A stretch of 64,000 bases of DNA from Streptococcus suis (GTDB lineage: Bacteria; Bacillota; Bacilli; Lactobacillales; Streptococcaceae). The stretch is from NCBI RefSeq assembly GCF_902702775.1, contig NZ_LR738724.1, forward strand, positions 1,364,001 through 1,428,000, in the 5' to 3' direction. Positions 51,220 through 59,082 of the stretch are shown here, in pieces (position 1 is the stretch's first letter; each line of letters begins with the position of its first letter). The translations under genes were made by a program, and so were the position numbers. Under the pieces are notes generated by a model. The model saw nothing but the letters and a program-made list of their open reading frames with translations, had not been told where the DNA came from and did not search any database.

Positions 51220-51411
51220 CTACAAGCTCAAGTCAATAATATTATCGACCCGAACCAACTTGGTTTCAAGCTCCCCATTCGCTAATTCACGAGAAATTTT
51301 AACCCACTCCTCATCAACTGCCAAAATAGTGTATTCATAAGTAATAGAAAATTCCTCATCAAAGCGGATTTTGGCTTTACTTCCGACCAATTCTTTCAAT
51401 AAAACTGACAT
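51220..51411 (-). CDS. Small conserved hypothetical protein (63 aa)
   Basis: This 63-residue soluble protein is predicted mostly beta (KAKIRFDEEFSITYEYTILAVDEEWVKI, ending KLVRVDNIIDLSL), reminiscent of small SH3- or Sm-like folds. The ATG at 51411 has AAGGAG eight bases upstream; the longer frame has no such site. It lies nine bases before the CPBP gene and is the only clearly non-membrane small protein at this end of the cluster. I cannot assign a function. Confidence 0.75.
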   Translation of the reverse strand: MSVLLKELVGSKAKIRFDEEFSITYEYTILAVDEEWVKISRELANGELETKLVRVDNIIDLSL

Positions 51412-51461
51412 CTGATTTTCTCCTTTTGTAGTTTTCTGCAATTTTTTACCCTAGCTTGCAA

Positions 51462-51536
51462 TTACTTCACTTTTTTCCTATCTGATAGAGAATTGAAAAA
51501 TAGAAATCCTACTAGAATCCATAAAAATAGTTCCAT
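51462..51536 (-). CDS. Candidate 24-aa single-span membrane peptide
   Basis: The short frame starts with ATG five bases after GGAGG and encodes MELFLWILVGFLFFNSL followed by a basic tail (SDRKKVK). That is one membrane helix with a positively charged C-terminus. It fills the gap between the CPBP gene (nine bases before it) and the next gene. Size and layout resemble small membrane peptides or type I toxin-like peptides, but it matches none that I recognise. Confidence 0.55.
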   Translation of the reverse strand: MELFLWILVGFLFFNSLSDRKKVK

Positions 51537-51545
51537 CCTATCCTC

Positions 51546-52235
51546 CTATATCAAGCCCAGACTTTGCATCAGTAGCATCAACAAAAATCCGAGAAGATTA
51601 TTCAGACTGTGTAGAATAAGTGCATTGGTATATTTGCCAGAAATACGATAGGCGAGTCCCAGGACCAGGCCCATACCTCCGTAGACAACCCAAGATCCGC
51701 TATTGGTCGGATTGTGAATAAGTCCAAACAGAAAACTCGATAGCAATAATCCCACAATCGAATCCTTACCAAAGACTTTCCCCATAAGAATCCCTCTGAA
51801 AAGCAGTTCCTCCAAAACTGGAGCAAAGAAAACTGCAAAGAGAAATAAAACTAAGGTTGGCAAGCCTGAATTGTTGATAATTTCCTGATTGGCAGTCGTT
51901 TGACCGTATCCCTCTTCCAGCATAATCAATTGCCCGCCAATTATTTTCAGACCAAACATAACGATAAAGGCAAGGGCTACAAAACCAAAATTCGCACCTA
52001 TCCCCCACTTCTGCTCACCTTTCCACAGACCTAATTTACCAGTCAAGATAAGACCAAGCACTACAGCAACCAACAAGAAGGCAGCAGCAATCAGAAGGTT
52101 ATTCCCATCAAAATTTGGTAGAGTAAACATAGCCATCTGGGTCAATACATTAAGGGCAACGACAGCTAGTCCCACTAAGAGAAACTTCCAATTTTTAACC
52201 ACATTCCAATCTTTGACACTTCCAAGTCTATTCAT
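51546..52235 (-). CDS. CPBP-family intramembrane metalloprotease
   Basis: This 229-residue protein of seven or eight helices has motifs EELLFRG (Glu142-Glu143, Arg147), GLIHN (His174) and LHSLNN (His209). I chose the ATG at 52235 (MNRLGSVKDW), eight bases after AAGGAG; the longer frame overlaps the upstream gene without a site. It differs clearly from the other CPBP protein in the cluster outside the motifs, so it is not a recent duplicate. Likely role: peptide processing or self-protection in the membrane. Confidence 0.88.
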   Translation of the reverse strand: MNRLGSVKDWNVVKNWKFLLVGLAVVALNVLTQMAMFTLPNFDGNNLLIAAAFLLVAVVLGLILTGKLGLWKGEQKWGIGANFGFVALAFIVMFGLKIIGGQLIMLEEGYGQTTANQEIINNSGLPTLVLFLFAVFFAPVLEELLFRGILMGKVFGKDSIVGLLLSSFLFGLIHNPTNSGSWVVYGGMGLVLGLAYRISGKYTNALILHSLNNLLGFLLMLLMQSLGLI

Positions 52236-52260
52236 AGCAATCTCCTTCACATACACAAAA

Positions 52261-52446
52261 TCAGTTTTCATTACTTTCTTTTTCGATCAATAGCAGAGCA
52301 GGCAAGCCCAAAACCATCGGCAAGAGGATATTCAGGGTTGACAAATCAATCTGCCCAGTAGCCAGCCACTCTCCGAAAATATAGCCAACTGCGTAGAGAC
52401 CAAGGCCGATTAATAGGACAAGATAAATTTTCATAAAGACTTTCAT
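52261..52446 (-). CDS. Small membrane protein (61 aa, two helices)
   Basis: This 61-residue protein has two hydrophobic segments (about 5-25 and 38-54) and a short acidic tail (EKESNEN). GGAG lies eight bases before the ATG. It lies between the DUF3278 and CPBP genes with short gaps. It resembles no family I can name. Confidence 0.7.
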   Translation of the reverse strand: MKVFMKIYLVLLIGLGLYAVGYIFGEWLATGQIDLSTLNILLPMVLGLPALLLIEKESNEN

Positions 52447-52464
52447 GAGCTAACTCCATTTAAA

Positions 52465-52974
52465 CTAAATAAGCTTGATTTTCTTACGGTTGACAATATA
52501 GAAACTAAGGAATCCAACAAGAGTCATCAAGACAACTGTCATGGGAGTGACAAACTGGAAATACTCGGCTGCAGATGTCCCGCTTTCCTGTGGAATTTGT
52601 AACTGCCAGAGACCAATACTAACTAACAGACCGTAGACAGCAATCTGTAGGGTTTGAAACAGAGTTCGTTTCATCATTTTCTTCCGAGCCAATTTCACAT
52701 CAGCCTTTGCAACAAACAATTTATCCAGTCCCAACTGTTTGATAATGGCGTCCTGTTTGAATTGAGAATAAACCAACGTCAAGAAGAGGCTGATTCCCAT
52801 GACATCTTCTCCCAGCGCAAAGCTAACTAGAAAGCTCAGCAGTGTCACTGTCATAAAGAGCATATACATATTGTTGCCGAAATTCGTCAAGGTCGCATAA
52901 GACACCTCATCTAACTCACCAACAATATCATAGAAATAACGAATTGCTTTGATGTGTACATTTTCCTTTTTCAT
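52465..52974 (-). CDS. DUF3278-type membrane protein
   Basis: This 169-residue protein has four hydrophobic segments in two pairs (about 32-52, 57-70, 108-125, 140-160) and a basic stretch KADVKLARKKMMKR between them. It resembles the DUF3278 family, which in streptococci is found next to XRE regulators, as here. Function unknown. AAAGGAAAA lies before the ATG; it follows the DUF3169 gene by 31 bp. Confidence 0.6.
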   Translation of the reverse strand: MKKENVHIKAIRYFYDIVGELDEVSYATLTNFGNNMYMLFMTVTLLSFLVSFALGEDVMGISLFLTLVYSQFKQDAIIKQLGLDKLFVAKADVKLARKKMMKRTLFQTLQIAVYGLLVSIGLWQLQIPQESGTSAAEYFQFVTPMTVVLMTLVGFLSFYIVNRKKIKLI

Positions 52975-53005
52975 AGCTAGTACCTAAAAACCTTTCATAA
53001 CATTC

Positions 53006-53770
53006 TTATTTGAAGTAACGACGGATCATGCGGACCTGCATGACATTGATGTAAATGTGAAGAAAGGCAACAACTAGAAATGCTGTAATTTGTCGCTCCT
53101 GCAATAGCATGCTAAGTACAAATAGGAATAGATACAAACCTGGTAACACGATTTGATTCAAAGTGAAGACGATTTGGAAACTCATTTCGTAGTTTGCTTG
53201 TTTCTCCCCCTCGTCCATTGCCTCCATAAAATCCTTCACTTCTTTTACCGTAGCAAAAGCAGACAACTGATAGTCACGAATTTTCTGAGTTAATTTCATG
53301 ATAAAAATCTGACCAATGAGAAGAATAACATAGAAAACTGCATCAAATATTGATCCGTACATGATCGCACTCTCTTCTAAGAAGGCAACACCAAAACCAA
53401 AACCTAATCCTAAATTTAAAAGAGTCAATGACGCAGCAATATTAAACATTATAATCGCATATTCTAGGTTACGATACATTTTCATATTTAGTTCATCTGC
53501 CCGTTCCTCATCCTCATCTGAAATCGAATGATAAAGTTTATACGATTGATTTGCCTTAAGCCCAAGATATACAGTTCCGGCGAAAATGACAAAAGTAACG
53601 ATACGCAAACAAAATAGAAAGTTATCTAGATTGACAAAAGACGGCAATCCAAACTTATCAATCATTACTCCAAAAAAGCCACAAAATGCTCCAAAAATTG
53701 CCCCTAAAAACAAATAGGTAAGGTTCCTCATCCATCTTTGTTTTGTTGTAATTTGTTTCCCCTGTTTCAT
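53006..53770 (-). CDS. DUF3169-type membrane protein
   Basis: This 254-residue protein has six hydrophobic segments and a charged cytosolic loop (SISDEDEERADELNMKMYRNLEY, about 83-105) typical of DUF3169 proteins. These commonly pair with a small XRE repressor in Firmicutes. Its ATG overlaps the stop of the XRE gene by four bases (ATGA), so the two are made together. A sensor or anti-repressor role is possible but unproven. Confidence 0.75.
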   Translation of the reverse strand: MKQGKQITTKQRWMRNLTYLFLGAIFGAFCGFFGVMIDKFGLPSFVNLDNFLFCLRIVTFVIFAGTVYLGLKANQSYKLYHSISDEDEERADELNMKMYRNLEYAIIMFNIAASLTLLNLGLGFGFGVAFLEESAIMYGSIFDAVFYVILLIGQIFIMKLTQKIRDYQLSAFATVKEVKDFMEAMDEGEKQANYEMSFQIVFTLNQIVLPGLYLFLFVLSMLLQERQITAFLVVAFLHIYINVMQVRMIRRYFK

Positions 53771-53982
53771 TCTCCAACCTCCACTAATTGAAAGACATTC
53801 TCCACATTTTCATTAAAAATTTGTGCTATACGCATGGCAATGACCACCGAGGGCGTATATTCCCCCCGCTCAATCAAGCTAATGGTCTGCCGTGATACTT
53901 CTGCTAACTTTGCTAGCTCTGTCTGATTGAGACCATCTCTGGCTCGCAATTCCTTGAGCCGATTTTTTAAGACATATTCCAT
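53767..53982 (-). CDS. XRE-family transcriptional regulator (71 aa)
   Basis: This 71-residue protein is almost only a helix-turn-helix: NRLKELRARDGLNQTELAKL, then EVSRQTISLIERGEYTPSVVIAMRIAQIF (residues about 15-55), ending in the acidic tail ENVFQLVEVGE. It is the YgzD/Cro-like small repressor type usually encoded with DUF3169 proteins. AAGGAAAA lies before the ATG. It is the only regulator in the cluster, so the inverted repeats at 55433-55499 are its best candidate operator. Confidence 0.9.
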   Translation of the reverse strand: MEYVLKNRLKELRARDGLNQTELAKLAEVSRQTISLIERGEYTPSVVIAMRIAQIFNENVENVFQLVEVGE

Positions 53983-53994
53983 GAGTTTTCCTTT

Positions 53995-54561
53995 CTAGGC
54001 TTGGTAGATAATCAAGCCAGTTTCTGTGTCTTCGACAGCTATATTTTCCTTGGCAAACTTGACCAATAAGAGATAGGCATAGTAGAAATCGCCTACACAA
54101 GCCACTGCATGCATAGTCACCAATATCAGATAAAGAGATACATCCATCCCCCAAAAAACTGCTACCATGGTCAAGCCCAAACTAATCACAACAAAGGGAG
54201 CCAGGCTAATCACTAGCATTTGCATCCTATTGTAGAGTGAACCTGGACTGGTCGCATAGGCCATGCCCGATTTCCATTTAAAACCAAACTTGACAGGATT
54301 TTCAGGACAAAAAATCTTGAAAAATAATCCATGAATAGCTTCATGCACAACTATTAAAAGAATATAGAGAGGGAAAAGCAACCATACCTCAGATACGGCC
54401 AGTTCCGAGTATTGCGAACCGTTAGCTATCAACCAACTGTCTATCATTCCAAATACAAAGGCAAATGGAAAGATGAGTACCACAGCAAGAATATTCAAGC
54501 CCCAGACAAACTTCTTATTTTCCATAATATTGACTTCATATAATTTCTTTTTCGCTTCCAT
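53995..54561 (-). CDS. DUF3267 zincin-like membrane metalloprotease
   Basis: This 188-residue protein has about four membrane helices. The HExxH zinc motif HEAIHGLFFKIF (His73, Glu74, His77) stands at the end of helix 2. DUF3267 proteins share this layout with site-2-type proteases, so peptide-bond cleavage in or near the membrane is likely but not shown. AAGGAG lies upstream of the ATG. It follows the 34-residue peptide gene by 27 bp and precedes the XRE gene by 12 bp. Confidence 0.82.
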   Translation of the reverse strand: MEAKKKLYEVNIMENKKFVWGLNILAVVLIFPFAFVFGMIDSWLIANGSQYSELAVSEVWLLFPLYILLIVVHEAIHGLFFKIFCPENPVKFGFKWKSGMAYATSPGSLYNRMQMLVISLAPFVVISLGLTMVAVFWGMDVSLYLILVTMHAVACVGDFYYAYLLLVKFAKENIAVEDTETGLIIYQA

Positions 54562-54588
54562 GCTTCTTCTCCTTCATTTTCCTACAAG

Positions 54589-54693
54589 CTAGACTAAACT
54601 ATATAGTCCTAGAGCAACTCCAATCAGTAAGCCAATAATACTTGCGCCTGCAATCACAATCGCTGCCATATCTGTTGAAATGTGTCGTTTCAT
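54589..54693 (-). CDS. Candidate 34-aa glycine-zipper membrane peptide
   Basis: The short frame has an excellent site (AGGAG six bases before the ATG). It encodes a hydrophilic start MKRHISTDMA and one membrane helix with regularly spaced glycines, GLLIGVALG (residues 21-29, GxxxGxxxG). It lies immediately upstream of the zincin-like protease gene, 20 bp after the previous gene. No double-glycine leader is seen. It may be an oligomerising membrane peptide, a bacteriocin-like product or a protease substrate. Confidence 0.65.
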   Translation of the reverse strand: MKRHISTDMAAIVIAGASIIGLLIGVALGLYSLV

Positions 54694-54713
54694 AAGGTTT
54701 CTCCTATCTTTCC

Positions 54714-54917
54714 TTAGCTTTTTTCACTATTTTTCTTTTTGTTAAATTGTAGAGCTAACACTAGTGTCGCCAACAAAGGAGGAAAGAGATAACTCATTTC
54801 CGTCAAACTAAGATCAAATCCTAGCAAGGCTAAAATTTTAAACACCAAAATATTTATCAAGAAGAGTGCAAAAAACAGTAGGACTACTTTCATTCCATTT
54901 TTAACTATCTTGTTCAT
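54714..54917 (-). CDS. Small membrane protein (67 aa, two helices)
   Basis: This 67-residue protein has two helices (about 10-30 and 40-58) and a basic, Lys/Asn/Ser tail. The start ATG overlaps the end of the 74-residue gene upstream by 17 bases; GGAGAAG lies upstream. It resembles its neighbour in layout (two helices, charged tail), so the two may be divergent duplicates. No known family recognised. Confidence 0.75.
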   Translation of the reverse strand: MNKIVKNGMKVVLLFFALFLINILVFKILALLGFDLSLTEMSYLFPPLLATLVLALQFNKKKNSEKS

Positions 54918-55125
54918 TTTTCTTCTCCTTTTCTCTGCTGAGAGTAACTTCTAAAAGAAGGAGAGAACTCGTCATCATCAAGAGTGGCATTGTATCTATC
55001 TCCTGACCAAATACAAATATTTGAACGAAACTATACATCAAGTATAGTGCAACTAGAATCTGCACTCCACGAACAACAGCTGTTCCTGAGATTAAAATTC
55101 CTTTTTTATTGTTATTGTTTTTCAT
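54901..55125 (-). CDS. Small membrane protein (74 aa, two helices)
   Basis: This 74-residue protein starts MKNNNNKKGILISG, has helices at about 20-40 and 48-62, and ends with the charged tail SREKEKKNEQDS. The ATG at 55125 follows a GGGGAAA stretch. A GTG four codons earlier is less likely. It is the second frame of the cluster after the interrupted gene at 55161-55349. Function unknown. Confidence 0.7.
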   Translation of the reverse strand: MKNNNNKKGILISGTAVVRGVQILVALYLMYSFVQIFVFGQEIDTMPLLMMTSSLLLLEVTLSREKEKKNEQDS

Positions 55126-55160
55126 AACTTTCCCCACTTACTTTCGACTAATTTTTCCTT

Positions 55161-55349
55161 TTACTCTTTTCTGATACCTAGTTTCCTCAAGCGCTCATCT
55201 GTCACTGCGATGGTGCAAATAGCAAGAACGACATGGGTTTTATCCAACTGCTACCACTTCATAATGTCAGCCAGCAGGACAAAAACAAGATAGATGATAG
55301 CGATAAGTTGTACAAAACGTTTGATGTCAATTTGATTTACCTTTTTCAT
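55161..55349 (-). pseudogene. Small membrane-protein gene interrupted by an in-frame TAG
   Basis: A frame of 62 sense codons runs from an ATG at 55349 (AGGAAA upstream) to a TAA at 55161, but codon 33 is TAG (55251-55253). The N-terminal 32 residues form one membrane helix (RFVQLIAIIYLVFVLLADI). The remainder (QLDKTHVVLAICTIAVTDE, then a basic end) would form a second helix and tail, matching the layout of the next two genes. It is either a recent nonsense mutation or a genuine 32-residue peptide. Confidence 0.6.
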
Positions 55350-55413
55350 AATTGTTTCCTGCTTTCTGTTTATTTACCTGATAAATTCGTTTTCATCTCT
55401 TTATCTTGATATC

Positions 55414-55442
55414 ATTGTAACACTTCCTTTTCTTTTTGACAA
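55414..55442 (-). promoter_or_regulatory. Promoter of the membrane-protein cluster
   Basis: On the minus strand, -35 TTGTCA (55437-55442), a 17-base spacer ending in TGT and -10 TACAAT (55414-55419). It is the only clear promoter seen upstream of the cluster genes, about 65 bp before the first frame. Confidence 0.75.
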
Positions 55443-55499
55443 CTATCTTTGTCAAAAAAACAACAATTTTTTTCAAAAAGTTTATGAAGTTTGTCAAAA
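55433..55499. promoter_or_regulatory. Candidate XRE operator: repeated TTTGTCAAAA
   Basis: An inverted pair TTTTTGACA / TGTCAAAAA (55433-55458) overlaps the -35, and a third copy TTTGTCAAAA lies at 55490-55499. This is the type of arrangement bound by small XRE dimers; assignment to the XRE protein at 53767-53982 is inference. Confidence 0.55.
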
Positions 55500-55517
55500 T
55501 GACTAGAATAACGCGCA

Positions 55518-55552
55518 AAAAACTCTTCTATCCATTGGATAGAAGAGTTTTT
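55518..55552 (-). terminator. Terminator after alaS
   Basis: A perfect 16-bp stem (AAAAACTCTTCTATCC and its complement) with loop ATT, then a T-run on the minus strand; ten bases after the alaS stop. Confidence 0.92.
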
Positions 55553-55561
55553 CAGTATAGA

Positions 55562-58180
55562 TTACAAGTTTTCTGCTACGCTGTTCAAGAGGGTTGGGAT
55601 AGCAGAGGCATCGCTACCACCTGCCATAGCCATATCTGGCTTACCACCACCACGACCTGCTACGATTGGAGCAAGGACTTTGATGAGGTTACCTGCATGA
55701 ACATCGCTTGATTTGCTAGCTACAAGGACATTGACCTTGTCACCGATTGCAGCAACCAGCACCAAGACATCTGAGTAATCTTTTTGTTTCCAGTTGTCAG
55801 CGAAGGTACGGAGGGCACCTGCATCTGATACTTGGACTTGGCTGGCAATGTAGCGAATGCCGTTAGCATCTTTGACATCTTTGAAGACATCACCAGCAGC
55901 GGCTGCCGCTGCTTTTTCTTTCAGAGCTGCATTTTCTTTTTGCAGATCACGAACTTGCTGAGCAAGACTTTCAACCTTGTTTGGTACTTCCTTGATCTGC
56001 GGTGACTTGATGGTTGCCGCTACTTCTTTGAGGGCATCTTCTTGGTCACGATAGGCAAGGAAGGCTTCACGGCCTGTTACCGCAATGATACGGCGAGTAC
56101 CTGAACCGATACCTTCTTCTTTCAAAATCTTGAAGATACCGATTTCAGCGGTGTTGCCAACGTGGGTACCACCACAGAGTTCAACAGAATAATCACCAAT
56201 TGTCACCACACGGACTTCTTTACCGTATTTTTCACCGAAGAGAGCCATGGCACCCATTTCCTTAGCTGTGTCAATATCAGTTTCAACTGTCACAACTGGA
56301 ATAGCATTCCAAATTTGCTCATTGACTTCTTCTTCGATACGACGAAGTTCTTCCGCAGTAACTGCCTCAAAGTGCGTAAAGTCAAAGCGGAGGAAGTCTT
56401 GCTCATTCAAGGAACCAGCCTGCGTTGCATGCTCACCGATAATATTGTGAAGAGCTGCATGGAGCAAGTGAGTTGCTGTGTGGTTCTTCTCAACACCCTT
56501 ACGTCGTTTTGTTTCGATTTCAAGTGTGTAGGTTTGACCAACTGAAATGCTTGCGGACAGTTCAACTGTGTGCAATGGTTGACCATTTGGTGCTTTCTGC
56601 ACATCGATGACAGTCGCAACAATGTCTCCAGCAGCATTTTTCACAAAACCATGGTCTGCAACCTGACCACCCATTTCTGCATAGAATGGTGTTTGGTCAA
56701 AGACAAGGAGGGCTTGACCTTCTGAAACTGCTTCTGTACGCGCATTATCAGCCACAATGACAGATAAGCTTGCCTCAAGAGCTGTTTGACCATAAACAAA
56801 GGTAGACTCTTCTGTGATAGCAGCCAGGGTTTCATTTTGCATACCCATTGAACCACCTTTGACAACTGAAGCACGGGCACGGTCTTGTTGCTCTTTCATA
56901 GCCGCTTCAAATCCCGCAATGTCAAGGGTCATACCACGGTGCTCAGCCAATTCTTCTGTCAATTCTACTTGGAAACCATAGGTATCATAGAGTTTGAAAA
57001 TATCACGACCATCAATCTCAGACTTGCCTTCTGCCGCCAATTTGTCCATCAATTGTTCAGCAAATTGTGAACCTGTATGGATAGTACGAGCAAATGACTC
57101 TTCTTCACTCTTAACAATCTTCTCGATGAAGGCACGTTTTTCAAGTACTTCTGGATAGTAGCTTTCCATGATATTACCAACTGTCTCCACCAGTTTGTAC
57201 AAGAATGGCTCTGTAATACCCAAACGTTGACCATGCATAGAAGCACGACGAAGCAAACGACGAAGGACATAACCACGGCCTTCATTTCCAGGAAGGGCAC
57301 CGTCACCGATAGCAAATGACAAAGCACGGATGTGGTCTGCGATAACCTTGAAGCTCATGTTGTCGCCATCTTGGTCATAGGTCTTACCAGAAATCTTTTC
57401 AACTTCACGAATGATTGGCAAGAAGAGGTCCGTTTCAAAGTTGGTCTTAGCCTCTTGGAAAATAGCTGCCAAACGCTCCAAACCTGCGCCCGTATCGATG
57501 TTTTTATTTGGCAATTCCTTGTATTCAGAGCGCGGAACCGCTGGATCAGCATTGAATTGTGACAGAACGATATTCCAAATCTCGATGTAACGGTCATTTT
57601 CAATATCTTCTTCCAAGAGACGGATACCAATGTTTTCAGGGTCAAAGTCAGTACCACGGTCAAAGAAAATCTCCGTATCTGGACCAGAAGGACCTGCACC
57701 GATTTCCCAGAAGTTATCTTCAAGCGGAATCAAGTGGCTTGGCTCAACACCAAGAGCAATCCATCGATTGTATGAATCCACATCATCTGGATAGTAAGTC
57801 ATATAGAGCTTGTCTTTTGGAAAGGCAAACCATTCTGGGCTTGTCAAGAGCTCAAAGCCCCACTCAATCGCTTCATCACGGAAATAATCACCAATAGAGA
57901 AGTTACCAAGCATTTCAAACATGGTGTGGTGGCGGGCTGTCTTACCAACGTTTTCAATATCGTTGGTACGGATGGATTTTTGGGCGTTTGTAATCCGTGG
58001 GTTATCAGGGATGACTGAGCCATCGAAATATTTTTTAAGAGTTGCCACACCAGAGTTGATCCACAAAAGAGTTGGATCATTTACTGGGACAAGATTTGCT
58101 GAAGGCTCAACAGAGTGCCCCTTTGATTTCCAGAAATCCAACCACATTTGACGAATTTGAGCAGAAGATAAATTTTTCAT
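55562..58180 (-). CDS. alaS: Alanyl-tRNA synthetase
   Basis: This 872-residue class II synthetase has an aminoacylation domain with motif-like [15 protein letters not shown] and [16 protein letters not shown]. The editing domain has zinc motif NHTATHLLH (about 565-575) and VELCGGTHV (about 665), and the C-terminal C-Ala domain has a coiled coil ([18 protein letters not shown]) and the glycine-rich [14 protein letters not shown]. Full length. The T-box leader at 58885-59069 with a GCU (Ala) specifier lies upstream, with the LURP-one gene in between. Confidence 0.97.
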   Translation of the reverse strand: MKNLSSAQIRQMWLDFWKSKGHSVEPSANLVPVNDPTLLWINSGVATLKKYFDGSVIPDNPRITNAQKSIRTNDIENVGKTARHHTMFEMLGNFSIGDYFRDEAIEWGFELLTSPEWFAFPKDKLYMTYYPDDVDSYNRWIALGVEPSHLIPLEDNFWEIGAGPSGPDTEIFFDRGTDFDPENIGIRLLEEDIENDRYIEIWNIVLSQFNADPAVPRSEYKELPNKNIDTGAGLERLAAIFQEAKTNFETDLFLPIIREVEKISGKTYDQDGDNMSFKVIADHIRALSFAIGDGALPGNEGRGYVLRRLLRRASMHGQRLGITEPFLYKLVETVGNIMESYYPEVLEKRAFIEKIVKSEEESFARTIHTGSQFAEQLMDKLAAEGKSEIDGRDIFKLYDTYGFQVELTEELAEHRGMTLDIAGFEAAMKEQQDRARASVVKGGSMGMQNETLAAITEESTFVYGQTALEASLSVIVADNARTEAVSEGQALLVFDQTPFYAEMGGQVADHGFVKNAAGDIVATVIDVQKAPNGQPLHTVELSASISVGQTYTLEIETKRRKGVEKNHTATHLLHAALHNIIGEHATQAGSLNEQDFLRFDFTHFEAVTAEELRRIEEEVNEQIWNAIPVVTVETDIDTAKEMGAMALFGEKYGKEVRVVTIGDYSVELCGGTHVGNTAEIGIFKILKEEGIGSGTRRIIAVTGREAFLAYRDQEDALKEVAATIKSPQIKEVPNKVESLAQQVRDLQKENAALKEKAAAAAAGDVFKDVKDANGIRYIASQVQVSDAGALRTFADNWKQKDYSDVLVLVAAIGDKVNVLVASKSSDVHAGNLIKVLAPIVAGRGGGKPDMAMAGGSDASAIPTLLNSVAENL

Positions 58181-58189
58181 AAACTAAGA

Positions 58190-58376
58190 TACCAAGAGCG
58201 TTAAGAAAGCGAGAAGAAAATAGGAGACCAACGCTGTGCGCCAGCGCACTAGGCGGTCTATCTTTTTCTCGACGCTTTTAGCTCGGGTTCAATTCAGAAA
58301 ATTATCTAAATTGAACCTTTCCTTTCATAAGTGATAGTTAGGCGGATTCAATTTAACGAAACAGTTAAACTGAATG
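58190..58376 (-). other. Hairpin-rich region between LURP-one gene and alaS
   Basis: The 208-bp gap holds a long imperfect stem (about 58197-58276) with an inner GTGCGC / GCGCAC hairpin (58236-58249). Two AT-rich hairpins follow: GGTTCAATT / AATTGAACC (58286-58317) and ATTCA..TTTAAC / GTTAAA..TGAAT (58346-58375). No U-run follows, so none is a clear terminator. It may be a repeat element or an RNA processing region; I do not recognise it. Confidence 0.6.
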
Positions 58377-58388
58377 ATTATTTCACGA

Positions 58389-58874
58389 TTAATTCGATGC
58401 ATCTTCCATCATTTCGACGTAGTCAATTGCGACCACCAAGGAAATGACCAAATCTGCATAGGAGTCCTCCAATACAGTAACGGAGTAATGAGAAGTTAAA
58501 TGAAAGAGTTCTTTGGAGATTTCGGCTACGAGCACACCATCTGGCCTTTTCAAGCGAAAATCCAAATCCCAGATATTTCCGTCTAGGATTAAACCTAGAT
58601 TTTCCACAGTATAGCGATCCTTGAAAAAAGTAAATTCCTTTTGCAAGTAGAAAGATTGACCATCTGCCATATCAATGGTAAACTGGGGCAGGAAGGTCAA
58701 AAACTTCTTAGTAATCTGACAAACTTCCCCACCTCTGGAATTGGTCACAATAAATCGTTTTGGAATTTCGAGAAAAGATCCCTCCACTTGATAAGCAAGA
58801 TCCCCAAAACTATCACAAATATCAAATTTTTCACCACCAAAAGTAAAGCGTTGTTTCACTTGAAATTGCTTCAT
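58389..58874 (-). CDS. LURP-one-related (LOR) family protein
   Basis: This 161-residue, mostly beta protein of the LURP-one/tubby-like family reads FQVKQRFTFGGEKFDICDSFGDLAYQVEGS, then PQFTIDMADGQSFYLQKEFTFFKDRY and WDLDFRLKRPDGVLVAEISKE. It has the repeated strand pattern typical of the fold. Bacterial members have no settled function. I chose the ATG at 58874 with GGAGG upstream; the 23-codon extension would be translated from the T-box itself. It is first behind the alanine T-box and probably cotranscribed with alaS. Confidence 0.85.
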   Translation of the reverse strand: MKQFQVKQRFTFGGEKFDICDSFGDLAYQVEGSFLEIPKRFIVTNSRGGEVCQITKKFLTFLPQFTIDMADGQSFYLQKEFTFFKDRYTVENLGLILDGNIWDLDFRLKRPDGVLVAEISKELFHLTSHYSVTVLEDSYADLVISLVVAIDYVEMMEDASN

Positions 58875-58884
58875 GATAACCTCC

Positions 58885-59069
58885 AAAAAAAATAACAAGA
58901 AACCAAACGAAGGGCGAAAAACCGCGGTACCACCTTCATTCAATGACTTGTCATTCTCATTTCATAACCTATATTCAATTGTTCCATTAAGTAGCAAGAT
59001 ACTTGGCTTAGATGGCTCGCAACAACCGCCAATTTTCTGAACTAAGTAATCAAGTATCTATTCTTAATA
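58885..59069 (-). promoter_or_regulatory. T-box leader, alanine specifier, ahead of LURP-one-alaS
   Basis: The T-box sequence AAGGTGGTACCGCGG lies at 58922-58936 (minus strand). Stem I pairs TATTAAG (59063-59069) with CTTAATG (58985-58991) and, above an internal loop, GATACTTG with CAAGTATC. The 3' side of that loop reads TTGCTA, giving specifier GCU (Ala, 58993-58995) followed by the usual purine. A terminator half CGCCCTTCG and a long U-run (58885-58895) follow. Uncharged tRNA-Ala should relieve termination. Confidence 0.88.
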
Positions 59070-59082
59070 AGTAAAGCGTCAA

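Noticed and set aside
58875-58943. A 23-codon N-terminal extension of the LURP-one protein
   Set aside because: It would be translated from the T-box and terminator stem; GGAGG before the ATG at 58874 fits far better.
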